Part shown: positions 12,606 through 21,485 of the stretch, in pieces | How the letters are laid out: each line of letters begins with the position of its first letter | Position numbering within the stretch: position 1 is the stretch's first letter | Source: Alphaproteobacteria bacterium | GTDB taxonomy: Bacteria > Pseudomonadota > Alphaproteobacteria > RF32 > CAG-239 | Assembly (NCBI GenBank): GCA_017465405.1 | Contig: JAFTWG010000012.1 | Coordinates: 67,692-112,134 of the forward strand | Length of the DNA stretch: 44,443 bases | Direction of reading: 5' to 3' | Translations under genes and position numbers: made by a program | Notes under the pieces: generated by a model | The model's database searches: none | Told to the model about the DNA's origin: nothing | The model's input: only the letters and a program-made list of their open reading frames with translations

Positions 12606-13574
12606 TTAATTCACACTATGATTAATCGGATTAAACCTCAACAACATTGTTTTCCACATATCATATTTATGCGGATATTTTTGCGACAAAATACCATAAG
12701 GAGCACAAATATAAACCGCTCTTTTGGCACTATCGGCAACCGCCCTGAAATGTCGGTCGCTGTTATATCTTGCTTTATCTAAAATATCAACATCTTTAAC
12801 CGTTCCGTCTTTATTGAGTGAAGCTCTGATTTCTATTATCATATCTTCAATACCCATTGCTCCCGGATCCAAATTCCAACAAGCACGCAATCTCCCGGCA
12901 ATAGCATCGGCTTCGGAAATAGATAAATCGCTAAAATATGAACCTCCGACACCGCCTTCTATTCCCATATTATTAACTTTTGTTCCGGCCTTAATAGTCG
13001 CATTTGCATTTTGTTCGCCCAGTTTTTTCTCCATATTATCAACGGAAGCCAACAAATCTTTTAGCGGATTAGCCAATACCGGCTCCGATTTTTTAGGAGG
13101 TTGTTTTTTAGGTTCGGACTTTTTCTTTACAACCTCTTTCTTTTTAGGTTGAGGTTTGGGCGCCGGTTTTGGTTTAGGTTTCGGTTCCGGCTTTTTCTTA
13201 GGCTCTGGCTTTTTCTCAGGTTCGGGAGGAACAATAAAATCCTTTTTAGGCTTTACCGGCTCTTCTTTTTGCAGAGTTTTCTCTTTTGTTTTTTCAGTTT
13301 TTAATTTTTCGGGTTCATTTCGTTTCGGTTGTTCTTTTTGTTTTGCTTTAGGTTGCTCTTTTTTTACTTTTGTTGCCAGAGCATCTTTTTCAGCAAATTC
13401 AGCTTTAGTCGGCAGATTTGTTAATTCGGAAAGCTTAACCTCATTCAAATCGACAATAATCGGCACTTGATCTAAAGACATGTCCTTACGCCACAGCACT
13501 GACACATCGATTGCTGTCAAAATAACAACAATCAAATGCAAAGCCAATGATTTATATAAGGACGATTTTCTCAA
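12606..13574 (-). CDS. tolA: TolA envelope-spanning protein
   Basis: 322 aa. One N-terminal membrane anchor (about residues 8-25), then a long Lys/Pro/Glu-rich periplasmic stalk (about 65-175, dominated by PKPEP, KPKP and KKP repeats), then a C-terminal domain of about 90 residues (ISEADAIAGRLRACWNLDPGAM, EIRASLNKDGTVKDVDIL, YICAPYGIL) of TonB/TolA type that engages TolB/Pal and outer-membrane partners. TolA links the inner-membrane TolQR motor to the outer membrane during division. The repetitive stalk makes the matching DNA (about 13090-13370) low complexity. It directly follows tolR with a four-base gap. Confidence 0.92.
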   Translation of the reverse strand: MRKSSLYKSLALHLIVVILTAIDVSVLWRKDMSLDQVPIIVDLNEVKLSELTNLPTKAEFAEKDALATKVKKEQPKAKQKEQPKRNEPEKLKTEKTKEKTLQKEEPVKPKKDFIVPPEPEKKPEPKKKPEPKPKPKPAPKPQPKKKEVVKKKSEPKKQPPKKSEPVLANPLKDLLASVDNMEKKLGEQNANATIKAGTKVNNMGIEGGVGGSYFSDLSISEADAIAGRLRACWNLDPGAMGIEDMIIEIRASLNKDGTVKDVDILDKARYNSDRHFRAVADSAKRAVYICAPYGILSQKYPHKYDMWKTMLLRFNPINHSVN

Positions 13575-13578
13575 CTTT

Positions 13579-14028
13579 TTACTTCTTCTTTGTTTTTACA
13601 TTACTGTTAGGAGCCGGATCGGTTTTTAGCCCGACTTTATCAAAACCGGCATTTTTAAGCAAAGCCATCAACCCCAAAACTCTACCATATTGAGCACCTG
13701 TATCGCCTGAAATAATAACACTTATTTCAGGATTAGCATCTCTTACGGCTTTTACTTTATTTACAATTTCATCGGCAGGAATTTCTTCTTTACCGATATA
13801 ATAGTATCCGGCTTCATCAACACTGATATTTAATGTTGTTTCTTTTCCTGCTAAATTTTGACCTCCTACTTTAGGTAAATCGAGAGCAATTCCTGATGTC
13901 ATCATCGGAGCGGTAACCATAAAGACCACCAACAAAACCATCATAATATCCATAAGGTTGGTCATATTGACCTCGGCATTACGACGACTTCTGCGGCGAT
14001 TTGTTTTTGAACGCAACAAATATGCCAT
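13579..14028 (-). CDS. tolR: TolR, Tol-Pal motor subunit
   Basis: 149 aa of the ExbD/TolR family: RRRSRRNAEVNMTNLMDIMMVLLVVFMVTAPMM gives a basic start, then one membrane span with the conserved proton-path Asp in NLMDIMMVLLVVFM, then a periplasmic domain (EEIPADEIVNKVKAV, VIISGDTGAQYGRVLGLMALLKNAGFDKVGL). With TolQ it converts proton-motive force into movement of TolA. The start overlaps the tolQ stop by one base. Confidence 0.95.
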   Translation of the reverse strand: MAYLLRSKTNRRRSRRNAEVNMTNLMDIMMVLLVVFMVTAPMMTSGIALDLPKVGGQNLAGKETTLNISVDEAGYYYIGKEEIPADEIVNKVKAVRDANPEISVIISGDTGAQYGRVLGLMALLKNAGFDKVGLKTDPAPNSNVKTKKK

Positions 14029-14777
14029 TATTCACCTGCCATATCAGCTCTAATTGCAGTATCATCAATTTCACGAGATAAAATGCTTGAAAATTCAGCA
14101 GAAAAATTTTCAAGTTTGTTTGCATAACTATCAATATCAGCAGAAATTTTATTATAAGCAACCCAAGCAGGAATAGCAGCAATCAAACCGAATGCAGTTG
14201 TATAAAGAGCTTCGGCAATACCGGGAGCAATAGCTGCCAAAGAATTACTTTGTGTGGCAGCGATAGCATTAAAGCAGTCAATAATTCCCCAAACCGTTCC
14301 AAACAATCCTACTAACGGAGCAACGGAACCGGTAGACGCCAAAAATCCCATTCTGGTATCAAGAACTTCTATTTCTTTATCCATTGAAACAGCCATAGCC
14401 TTTTCAATTCGCTGTTGCAAAGAAACACCTCGCAAACCTCTGTCGGTTTTGGATTTCATAATATTGGTGCGACGCCACTCTCTCATTGCCGCAACAAACA
14501 TTGCCGCCATAGGGCTATCAGGTTTGTTATCAATATTTTCATAAAGCTTATCCAATGAACCTCCGGACCAAAATTTAGACTCAAAACTGCGTGAGCGTTG
14601 TCTTACGTCACGTAAAGTAACAATCTTATCTATGATAATTGCCCATGACCATACTGAAGCCAAAATCAAACCTATCATCACAACTTGAGTAACGAAGTCC
14701 GAATTCCAAATCATATCCCACATTGACATAGAACTGCCGTTTGCAACATCTGCTAAAGTTTGCGTTTCCATTTTCAC
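14028..14777 (-). CDS. tolQ: TolQ, Tol-Pal motor subunit
   Basis: 249 aa of the MotA/TolQ/ExbB family. Membrane spans at about residues 28-52, 151-173 and 190-215, with GFLASTGSVAPLVGLFGTVWGII and IAPGIAEALYTTAFGLIAAIPA, the family's hallmark proton-channel helices. First gene of tolQ-tolR-tolA, preceded by a divergent region shared with the opposite-strand lipoprotein gene at 14942. In most proteobacteria ybgC lies directly upstream; here two inserted genes separate them. Confidence 0.95.
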   Translation of the reverse strand: MKMETQTLADVANGSSMSMWDMIWNSDFVTQVVMIGLILASVWSWAIIIDKIVTLRDVRQRSRSFESKFWSGGSLDKLYENIDNKPDSPMAAMFVAAMREWRRTNIMKSKTDRGLRGVSLQQRIEKAMAVSMDKEIEVLDTRMGFLASTGSVAPLVGLFGTVWGIIDCFNAIAATQSNSLAAIAPGIAEALYTTAFGLIAAIPAWVAYNKISADIDSYANKLENFSAEFSSILSREIDDTAIRADMAGE

Positions 14778-14869
14778 CTCATAAATTTTTTGATATACTG
14801 ATAGTTGAGCATAACCTACTATAAAAAGTTAAAAAATCAATTAATTTATGGTTGCTTTAATAAAAAAAT

Positions 14870-14896
14870 TTGACTTTTTTATTCGTTTGGTATAAA
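14870..14896 (+). promoter_or_regulatory. Promoter of first paralogous lipoprotein gene
   Basis: TTGACT (14870-14875) and TATAAA (14891-14896), 15-base spacer. The roughly 40-base leader contains AATTATTAACA (14913-14923) and no Shine-Dalgarno. Confidence 0.55.
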
Positions 14897-14941
14897 TTTT
14901 GTCCATAAAGAAAAATTATTAACACATTAAATTTCCAGCTT

Positions 14942-15820
14942 ATGAAAAAAGTTTTTTTATTCTTGACCGGAATTGTTTTGTTGTCCGCATTTACCGCTTG
15001 CAACAAAATCAATACCGAGTGTGAACTTGTTGACTATGCCGAAAATTGTACGGTTGTTCCCGACACTTATGTCTGTGTCGAAAAAGACAGTGCGGATGTT
15101 TTTTACATGACACCTGACACAGAGGATTTTCTTGAATCTTCTTCGTCTTTCTTAACCAGAAACATGGTCAATGACGGTGACAATGTTTATGTTTACAAAT
15201 GCGATGACAACTATGCTGTCAGCAAAATTAACATAAACGATGCCCGAGCTATTCGTAGTGTTTTGAAAAGTGATGAATACAGTAATTGGAAAATTGCTGC
15301 AAGATGCGGAATTGTACTTGTTATAGCATTGATTGCTTTTGTGCTTTTCTCTTTGACGAGCAGAGACAGCATCAAGTTCTTGCTACTATTCATTCCGATT
15401 GGTTTTATCATCATCGCAACAACTGCAGATGTAGAAACTGTAAAATTTGTCGGTACCGGAGCAGTGAGCAAAGTTGAAAACGACATCGTGTATGTCGATA
15501 ATCATCACGGCATTTTGCAACACACAAACGACATTTGTACCAATGCACCTCTGTATGAAGGTCAGGAAGTTAACATTTATCAGTTTGAAGACACTTTCTT
15601 TGCCTCTGAAAAACGAATTGACGATGCAACTCTCAAGTATTCTGAGATAGTTCCGAAAACTTGGTGGATTTATACCATAACGTTTATCGTTTCGTTTATC
15701 GTTTTTTACATCGCTGCCGTCTCTCTCGTAATTTTTGCTTTTTGGAAATGGTTTGCCAGCCACTACAAAAACAAAATATTTTACGATAACAGCCCCGATG
15801 AGTACAAAGATGAAGACTAA
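14942..15820 (+). CDS. Lipoprotein-signal membrane protein, tandem paralogue 1
   Basis: 292 aa. The N-terminus MKKVFLFLTGIVLLSAFTAC has a lipobox-like FTA-C, implying lipidation at Cys20. A Cys-containing outer domain (about 21-110; ECELVDYAENC, VYVYKCDDNYAVSKI) is followed by two membrane spans (about 117-163), a second domain (GTGAVSKVENDIVYVDNHHGIL, EGQEVNIYQFEDTFFASEK) and another span near 240-268. It is roughly half identical to the product of the next gene. The pair sits on the opposite strand between ybgC and tolQ. Codons have more G/C in third position than neighbours. No known family recognised; an envelope role is likely. Confidence 0.75.
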   Translation: MKKVFLFLTGIVLLSAFTACNKINTECELVDYAENCTVVPDTYVCVEKDSADVFYMTPDTEDFLESSSSFLTRNMVNDGDNVYVYKCDDNYAVSKININDARAIRSVLKSDEYSNWKIAARCGIVLVIALIAFVLFSLTSRDSIKFLLLFIPIGFIIIATTADVETVKFVGTGAVSKVENDIVYVDNHHGILQHTNDICTNAPLYEGQEVNIYQFEDTFFASEKRIDDATLKYSEIVPKTWWIYTITFIVSFIVFYIAAVSLVIFAFWKWFASHYKNKIFYDNSPDEYKDED

Positions 15821-15844
15821 AATCAGTTTTCAAATAAACTTTCA

Positions 15845-15880
15845 AAAACCGCCGAACAATTAAATTCGGCGGTTTTTCGT
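15845..15880 (+). terminator. Terminator between the paralogous genes
   Basis: AACCGCCGAA / TTCGGCGGTT stem with a CAATTAAA-type loop and T tail. Confidence 0.85.
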
Positions 15881-15890
15881 TATAAAAAAA

Positions 15891-15918
15891 TTGACTTTTT
15901 TAAACATTTCTATATATT
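15891..15918 (+). promoter_or_regulatory. Promoter of second paralogous lipoprotein gene
   Basis: TTGACT (15891-15896), 16-base spacer, TATATT (15913-15918), then a leader with AATTATTAACA matching that of the first gene. Each paralogue therefore has its own promoter and terminator. Confidence 0.6.
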
Positions 15919-15961
15919 ACGCATCACGAAAATAATTATTAACATATTAAAATACTTGCTT

Positions 15962-16795
15962 ATGAAAAAGATTTTTCTGTTTTTGACCAGTATCGTATTG
16001 TTGTCCGCATTTACTGCCTGCAACCATATCGATACCGAGTGTGAATTGATTGATTATGCCGAAAAATGCGAGATTGAACGTGATAAGTTTATTCGTGTTG
16101 AAAAAGACAGCACTGATGTAACTTATATCGTACCTAACACCGAAGACTTAGCTAATCCGAGTTGGGCTCTTCAGCGTATTTTAGTTGAAGATACAACCGG
16201 AGTTTATGTCTATCGTTGTGATGACCAGTACGCAATCAGCAAAGTAAATCTTGAAGATGCTCGCGCAATTAGGGACATGTTGAAAGAAACCGAATTTTCC
16301 GATACTGAAACCTCAACAAATTGCCTGATTGTCGGTATCATCGTATTGATACTGGTTGTTGTATTTGTCAATGTATCAACAGAGGGCAAAATTATCTGCT
16401 TTTTGATTCCTTTAGCTATTATTATAATAGTCGCTTTAGATTATGAAAGCAGTAAATATGTCGGGCAAGGAACGATTTCGAGCGTAGAGAACAACATCGT
16501 TTACTACAACAATCCTCACGGAATTTTGCACTACTCAAAAGACATTTGCACCAAAGAACCATTAGTGGAAGGACAGAATGTCCATGTTTATCAATTCAGA
16601 GACACATTTTTTGCGTCTGAAAAGCTGATTGATGAAAAAACTCTCAAGTATGGAGAAATTGTTCCAAGTACTTGGTGGTTGTATTCATTAACATACATAT
16701 TGTGTTTTATCGCTTTCTTGTTCGTCATTGATAAATATTGCACAGACAAGGAACCGAAAAAGAAAAAACACACTTATGTTCATGCAGATATGTAA
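15962..16795 (+). CDS. Lipoprotein-signal membrane protein, tandem paralogue 2
   Basis: 277 aa from ATG 15962; an in-frame TTG six bases upstream is a less likely start. Same plan as the preceding gene: MKKIFLFLTSIVLLSAFTAC lipobox region, outer Cys-bearing domain (DTECELIDYAEKCEIERD, VYVYRCDDQYAISKVNLEDARAIR), two membrane spans, a GQGTISSVENNIVYYNNPHGIL / EGQNVHVYQF domain, and a final span near 232-252. The tail is Lys-rich (DKEPKKKKHTYVHADM) rather than acidic as in paralogue 1. No Shine-Dalgarno. The duplication is old enough for clear divergence. Function unknown. Confidence 0.75.
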   Translation: MKKIFLFLTSIVLLSAFTACNHIDTECELIDYAEKCEIERDKFIRVEKDSTDVTYIVPNTEDLANPSWALQRILVEDTTGVYVYRCDDQYAISKVNLEDARAIRDMLKETEFSDTETSTNCLIVGIIVLILVVVFVNVSTEGKIICFLIPLAIIIIVALDYESSKYVGQGTISSVENNIVYYNNPHGILHYSKDICTKEPLVEGQNVHVYQFRDTFFASEKLIDEKTLKYGEIVPSTWWLYSLTYILCFIAFLFVIDKYCTDKEPKKKKHTYVHADM

Positions 16796-16817
16796 GCAAC
16801 TCTGAAAAACAATCAAA

Positions 16818-16855
16818 AAACCGCCGAATATCATAATTCGACGGTTTTTTCTTTA
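16818..16855 (+). terminator. Bidirectional terminator between the paralogue pair and ybgC
   Basis: AAACCGCCGAA / TTCGACGGTTT stem with T6 on the plus strand and A6 on the other side, so it can serve the convergent ybgC operon as well. Confidence 0.8.
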
Positions 16856-17293
16856 TTCCCCCTTAAAACTTTTTATAAGTTCTGCAGGCAAACGGGACGG
16901 TCGTTTATTTTTCAACAAAACATAAACAACTTTAATGTCTAAACTGACCAAAACATCATCTCCTCGCATAATATCTTGGTGCATCACCACAGAAGCCCCT
17001 CCAAACTCCGTAACTTCACAAACTACGGTCAACAAATCATCCAAAACCGCCGGAGACTTATAGTCAATATCACAATGACGAACTACAAATGCAGCTTTTT
17101 CCTCTTGTTCTAAAGCATCTTGTTGTCTTAATCCGATTGCTCTTACATATTCGGTACGAGCTCTTTCGGCAAACTTAAGATAATTAGCATAATAAACTAT
17201 ACCGCCGGCATCGGTATCTTCATAATATACACGCACCGGAAAATAAAACTTATTTCCTTCAAATTTACCTTGCGCTGTTTCAACTTTATTCAT
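16853..17293 (-). CDS. ybgC: YbgC acyl-CoA thioesterase, Tol-Pal associated
   Basis: 146 aa from ATG 17293, chosen because a GGAG inside the ruvB end lies eight bases upstream; the start overlaps the ruvB stop (ATGAATAA). The hot-dog-fold motif [20 protein letters not shown] carries the catalytic Asp, followed by FAERARTEY. YbgC/TolQ-cluster thioesterases hydrolyse acyl-CoA or acyl-ACP and are linked to envelope lipid metabolism. Its usual partner tolQ is now separated by two inserted genes. Confidence 0.9.
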   Translation of the reverse strand: MNKVETAQGKFEGNKFYFPVRVYYEDTDAGGIVYYANYLKFAERARTEYVRAIGLRQQDALEQEEKAAFVVRHCDIDYKSPAVLDDLLTVVCEVTEFGGASVVMHQDIMRGDDVLVSLDIKVVYVLLKNKRPSRLPAELIKSFKGE

Positions 17294-18350
17294 TTTCTTC
17301 GCTCCCGAATAAATCGTCTTGTTCATTATATTGTTTTACATTTTTACGCAATTTTGGAATACCTAAATATTCGCATCCCAAATCGGAAATAACACGTCCT
17401 CTCGGTGTTCTTTGCAAAAAGCCGAGTTTTAACAAAAACGGTTCAATAACTTCTTCAATAGTATCTCTTTCTTCAGATAAAGCCGCTGCCAAAGTATCAG
17501 CTCCTACCGGACCTCCGCCGTAATTTTTAGCAATACAATTAAGATAACGTTTATCAAACGCATCTAATCCGAATTTATCTACATTTAATCTTTGTAATGC
17601 CATATCTGCCGTTTTTTCACCGATTTCACCATCACAAATAACAGCCCCGAAATCACGAACTCGTCGTAACAATCTACCGGCAACACGAGGTGTTCCTCTT
17701 GAACGGCGAGCAACTTCTCTTGCTCCTTCGGATGACATCGGAACATTGAGCAACCTTGCTCCGCGAAGTACTATTTTTTCTAAATCTTCCGGAGAGTAAA
17801 AATCTAAACGCAAAGGAATACCGAAACGTTCACGCAGCGGTGTGGAAAGCAATCCCGAACGTGTAGTTGCACCAACCAAAGTAAACGGTTGGAGCGGAAG
17901 ACGAACGGAACGAGCAGAAGGTCCTTCTCCGATAATTAAATCGAGCTGAAAATCTTCCATTGCCGAATATAAAACTTCTTCAATAGCCGGATTTAAGCGA
18001 TGAATTTCATCAATAAACAATACATCATTTGCTTCCAAATTGGTGAGAATTGCCGCCAAATCACCCGACTTTGTAATCATTGGTGCTGATGTAGCCTTAA
18101 AATTAACTCCTAATTCTTTTGCAACAATAGAGGCCAAAGTTGTTTTTCCTAATCCGGGAGGACCGAATAACAAAACGTGGTCTAACGATTCTCCACGCAT
18201 TTTGGCCGCTTCAATAAAAATTTTCAAGTTTTCGCATACTTGCTTTTGTCCGACAAAATCATTCAAAGATGTCGGACGCAAATTGGCCGGAGCATTAACG
18301 CCGTTATCATCTTCCGGCAATTCGTGAGGTGTAACTATTCTTTCTTCCAT
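17286..18350 (-). CDS. ruvB: RuvB Holliday-junction branch-migration helicase
   Basis: 354 aa AAA+ ATPase that drives branch migration with RuvA. Walker A GPPGLGKT at 63-70, Walker B LFIDEIH at 111-117, sensor GATTRSG at 160-166, and the arginine finger in PLRERFG. The C-terminal winged-helix DNA-binding part ([13 protein letters not shown]) is present. It lies 12 bases downstream of ruvA. ruvC is not in the window. Confidence 0.97.
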   Translation of the reverse strand: MEERIVTPHELPEDDNGVNAPANLRPTSLNDFVGQKQVCENLKIFIEAAKMRGESLDHVLLFGPPGLGKTTLASIVAKELGVNFKATSAPMITKSGDLAAILTNLEANDVLFIDEIHRLNPAIEEVLYSAMEDFQLDLIIGEGPSARSVRLPLQPFTLVGATTRSGLLSTPLRERFGIPLRLDFYSPEDLEKIVLRGARLLNVPMSSEGAREVARRSRGTPRVAGRLLRRVRDFGAVICDGEIGEKTADMALQRLNVDKFGLDAFDKRYLNCIAKNYGGGPVGADTLAAALSEERDTIEEVIEPFLLKLGFLQRTPRGRVISDLGCEYLGIPKLRKNVKQYNEQDDLFGSEENE

Positions 18351-18362
18351 ATACTACATCTC

Positions 18363-18998
18363 CTAATTGCCAAATTCTTTTAATGCAGATTTTATTAAAG
18401 AAGCAAAATCAGCCTCAGCATTTTTTGCCAATGCCAAATTGACTGCTCTATAAGCCTCTATACGAGGATATCCCAGATTAACCAAAGCAGAAACTGCATC
18501 TTCCATTTGCCGATTTGAATTATCTTCGGTAATATTTATTGTTGTCGGAGTGTCTTCAACAGCAGCAACATAATCGGCCGTATCCGCTCCAATCGGTAAT
18601 CCGACCATTTTCCCCTTTAACTCGGTAACAATTCTGGCTGCCAATTTAGGTCCTACGCCATTTGCACGAGTAAAAGATGCTTTATCTTGTGCTGCAATAG
18701 CTTGTGCTAATTGAGACGGAGTTAAAGCAGATAAAATACTTAAGCAAACTTTTGCTCCGACACCTTGTACTTTGGTCAAGGTTAAAAACCACTCTTTTTC
18801 AAGTGCAGCCCCGAAACCATATAAACTTATACTGTCCTCTCTGACAACGGTCTCAATAAAAAGTGTCGTTTCGGAGCCTTTGGTCAATTTTGATAGTGTC
18901 CTGCTTGAAGCATAAACCAAATACCCCACGCCATTAACATCAATAACGACACAATCTTCGCCAAAACTGTCAACAATACCTCGTAACTTGGCAATCAT
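18363..18998 (-). CDS. ruvA: RuvA Holliday-junction binding protein
   Basis: 211 aa. N-terminal OB domain (MIAKLRGIVDSF, VDVNGVGYLVYASSRTL), a central pair of helix-hairpin-helix motifs (LTKVQGVGAKVCLSIL, ANGVGPKLAARIVTEL) that contact the junction, and a C-terminal domain (DAVSALVNLGYPRIEAYRAV) that binds RuvB. Forms an operon with ruvB and ybgC. No LexA box was found upstream. Confidence 0.96.
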   Translation of the reverse strand: MIAKLRGIVDSFGEDCVVIDVNGVGYLVYASSRTLSKLTKGSETTLFIETVVREDSISLYGFGAALEKEWFLTLTKVQGVGAKVCLSILSALTPSQLAQAIAAQDKASFTRANGVGPKLAARIVTELKGKMVGLPIGADTADYVAAVEDTPTTINITEDNSNRQMEDAVSALVNLGYPRIEAYRAVNLALAKNAEADFASLIKSALKEFGN

Positions 18999-19018
18999 TT
19001 ATTTTTCCTTATTTCAAA

Positions 19019-19477
19019 TTATGGTTCAAGACCGCTGTCACCATTACCGAATGGCAAATATTGACCTACTCCGCCAAAATATTTACGGAAGAAACCTTGC
19101 TCTTGTTCCTGATTTGGAGTTTGTTCTTCTGATACTTCAACTTTGTCGCCATGTTTTTTATTTAATTTTTGAATACTTGCAACTTTGTCTTCGGCATCAA
19201 ATTTAATCACTAACAATTCTCTGTTAACTTCTTTGGGAGCCAAAAAAGCAACTTGTTTAATTTCGGAAGACATATAAATCCACGTATCTTTATCAAGCGA
19301 TACCACATTTGAGGGAGAACCTAACACTTCTAAAACATCATTTTTAGTTTGTCCGTTAAATACCATTGAAATTTTTTCTTCAGAGGGCATATTACCGGTA
19401 TGAGTTATAAAAACATCATTGCTGCAAGCAGAAATCATTGCCACCATACTTAATAAAAACACTTTGTTTATTGACAT
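19019..19477 (-). CDS. bamE: BamE/OmlA outer-membrane assembly lipoprotein
   Basis: 152 aa. Lipoprotein signal MSINKVFLLSMVAMISAC with Cys at 18, then a SmpA/OmlA domain: ISMVFNGQTKNDVLEVLGSPSNV, DTWIYMSSE, LVIKFDAEDKVASI. BamE is the small lipoprotein of the beta-barrel assembly machine. The C-terminus (EEQTPNQEQEQGFFRKYFGG) is the extension common in alphaproteobacterial members. It is divergent from the DUF177 gene, a conserved alphaproteobacterial arrangement. Confidence 0.9.
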   Translation of the reverse strand: MSINKVFLLSMVAMISACSNDVFITHTGNMPSEEKISMVFNGQTKNDVLEVLGSPSNVVSLDKDTWIYMSSEIKQVAFLAPKEVNRELLVIKFDAEDKVASIQKLNKKHGDKVEVSEEQTPNQEQEQGFFRKYFGGVGQYLPFGNGDSGLEP

Positions 19478-19540
19478 ATTGTTACTTCCTTATCATTATG
19501 ACCTAAATTGCTTAACATATATAACACAGGGAAAATATTT

Positions 19541-20059
19541 ATGCAAAAAGAATTTTCTTATCCTCTGATAGTTGCCGATATGCCGTTAAACGAGCAACAT
19601 TACCATATGACAGCAAATGCTGAAAATCTTGTGTTTTTAGCTGAAGTTTTACAAATCCCCGAAGTAAAATCACTTGATGCCGATTTCAGATTAAAACTTA
19701 ATCACAATACCAATATATTAAGTATATCAGGCCATATCAAGGCGGAAATCGTACAAAAAAGTGTTATTTCTCTGGAAACATTTTCCACAGATTATGATTT
19801 TGATTTTCAAACTGAATATGACGTAAAAGCTACTCTTGCCAGTCAAAAAGAAGAAGGAGATGATTGGGACAAAGATATGCCGGAAGTTGTAATCGGAGGA
19901 AAGATTGATTTAGGAGATATAGCCATTGAGCAAATAGCCTTGCGTTTAGACGATTATCCCCGCAAAGATGGCGAAGAATTCAGCTTTGTTTCCGAGTTTG
20001 ATGAAGAAGACGATGTAAAAAACAATCCCTTTGCAGTATTGGCAAAATTAAAGAAATAA
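19541..20059 (+). CDS. DUF177/YceD family protein
   Basis: 172 aa from ATG 19541 (AGGGAAA upstream); an earlier non-ATG start would add eleven residues. The protein is acidic with a central ISGHIKAEIVQKSVISLETFSTDYDFDF segment and a C-terminal IDLGDIAIEQIALRLDDYPRKDGEEF, matching YceD/DUF177, where a Cys is often seen in place of the VQ..S residues. It precedes rpmF, as in most bacteria. Members are linked to 23S rRNA or ribosome assembly and to rpmF-plsX-fabH expression. Confidence 0.85.
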   Translation: MQKEFSYPLIVADMPLNEQHYHMTANAENLVFLAEVLQIPEVKSLDADFRLKLNHNTNILSISGHIKAEIVQKSVISLETFSTDYDFDFQTEYDVKATLASQKEEGDDWDKDMPEVVIGGKIDLGDIAIEQIALRLDDYPRKDGEEFSFVSEFDEEDDVKNNPFAVLAKLKK

Positions 20060-20131
20060 AAAATTATGCTTGCAAAACTGTTTTTTTTTGGTTAAAAGAC
20101 ACATAACCTTTTCATCGCTGCAGAAAATATG

Positions 20132-20160
20132 TTGCATTTTGTAAAAAAATGTTTTATTAC
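20132..20160 (+). promoter_or_regulatory. Promoter of the rpmF-plsX-fabH operon
   Basis: TTGCAT (20132-20137), 17-base spacer, TATTAC (20155-20160), about 50 bases before rpmF. Confidence 0.45.
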
Positions 20161-20211
20161 TGTGCTTTGAAATTTTCGTGATAACAATGATTTTTTGAAA
20201 AGAATAAGAAA

Positions 20212-20397
20212 ATGGCAACACCAAAACATAAAACTTCAAAATCACGTCGCAATATGCGCCGTTCTCACGATGCTTTAGGTGCTAACTCTTATCATGAGTG
20301 CCCTAACTGCGGTGAGTTAAAAAGACCTCACAACGTTTGCCCTTCTTGCGGACAATACGATAAACGTGAAGTTGTTGCAAAAAAAGCAGCAGAATAA
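20212..20397 (+). CDS. rpmF: Ribosomal protein L32
   Basis: 61 aa with the bL32 signature [21 protein letters not shown] and a zinc-ribbon CPNCG...CPSCG (C31, C34, C44, C47). Standard length. First gene before plsX and fabH, coupling ribosome and fatty-acid synthesis genes. Confidence 0.97.
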   Translation: MATPKHKTSKSRRNMRRSHDALGANSYHECPNCGELKRPHNVCPSCGQYDKREVVAKKAAE

Positions 20398-20429
20398 TTA
20401 AATCATATTAACCTAGATGGAGCAAAATT

Positions 20430-21485
20430 TTGTCTGATAATCTGGTTATTTCAATTGATGCGATGGGGGGAGATAATTCCCCTCGAGTCGTAATAGAAGG
20501 AATTAATATCGCCGCAAAGCGTAACTCTGATTTGCGTTTCCTGCTTTTCGGCGATGAGAGTAAAATTATGCCTTTGTTGAAACAGTATCCTAAAGTGGCT
20601 AAGGTTTCAAAGGTAATTCACACCGAAGAATATGTCAAAAACGAAGACAAACCTTCGCAAGTGATTCGCAATCGAAATACCAGTATGTATATGGCAATTG
20701 ATGCTGTACGTTCAGGTAGAGCCCGTGCCGTTGTTTCTGCCGGAAACACCGGTGCGTTAATGGCTATCTCTAAAATGGTACTGAAAACCATTAAGGGAAT
20801 ACATCGTCCTGCAATTTGCACCATTATGCCGCATATTGACGGCAAATATGTTATGCTCGATTTAGGCGCTAACACCGAATGTGATGCAATCAACTTGGCT
20901 GAATTTGCCATTATGGGGAATATTTTTGCTAAACACGCATTGGGGCTCAAGGCTCCTCGCGTATCATTGCTTAACATCGGTGCCGAAGAAATGAAGGGTA
21001 AAGAAGAAATTCGTCAAGCCCTGAAAATTTTGAAAAACCCGCAACTTGACATTAACTGTACCGGCTATATTGAACCGCATGATATTGCAAACGGTGCAGC
21101 CGATGTTATTGTTGCAGACGGTTTTACCGGCAATGTCGCACTCAAAGCTACTGAAGGAACCGCAAGACTCGTTGTTCGTTTGATTAAACGTGCTGTCAAA
21201 CGTTCTATTTTTGCAAAAATAGGACTTCCGTTTATGATGGGGGTAGTACTCAAAATTAAAAAGAGTATGGACCCACGCTCATATAACGGTGCAATGCTTG
21301 TCGGTTTGAACGGCTTGAGTGTGAAAAGCCATGGCGGAACTGACGGAAAAGGCTATGCAGTAGCCATTGATAATGCCGCAAAACTTGTTCGCCAAAACTT
21401 TGTTGATACGATTCGTCAAGAAGTAGAAAAAGTTGATTTGGACGAATTGAACCAAGAAAGCATTTACGAAGGATATTATCTATGA
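20430..21485 (+). CDS. plsX: PlsX phosphate acyltransferase
   Basis: 351 aa. It converts acyl-ACP to acyl-phosphate for phospholipid synthesis. The start is TTG at 20430: GGAG lies nine bases upstream and the family start (VISIDAMGGDNSP) follows at residue 6, whereas the nearby ATG gives only six codons. Family motifs include NRNTSMYMAIDAVRSG, SAGNTGALMA, LDLGANTECD and GVNGL-type GLNGLSVKSHGGTDGKG. It overlaps fabH by four bases. Confidence 0.96.
   Translation: MSDNLVISIDAMGGDNSPRVVIEGINIAAKRNSDLRFLLFGDESKIMPLLKQYPKVAKVSKVIHTEEYVKNEDKPSQVIRNRNTSMYMAIDAVRSGRARAVVSAGNTGALMAISKMVLKTIKGIHRPAICTIMPHIDGKYVMLDLGANTECDAINLAEFAIMGNIFAKHALGLKAPRVSLLNIGAEEMKGKEEIRQALKILKNPQLDINCTGYIEPHDIANGAADVIVADGFTGNVALKATEGTARLVVRLIKRAVKRSIFAKIGLPFMMGVVLKIKKSMDPRSYNGAMLVGLNGLSVKSHGGTDGKGYAVAIDNAAKLVRQNFVDTIRQEVEKVDLDELNQESIYEGYYL

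Noticed and set aside
12724..13470. Long plus-strand ORFs opposite tolA and tolR
   Set aside because: They arise from the Lys/Pro-repeat coding of tolA read on the other strand and have no start signals or family motifs.
20422..20439. ATG just before the plsX TTG start
   Set aside because: It opens only six codons before a stop and cannot give PlsX; the TTG frame matches the family start.
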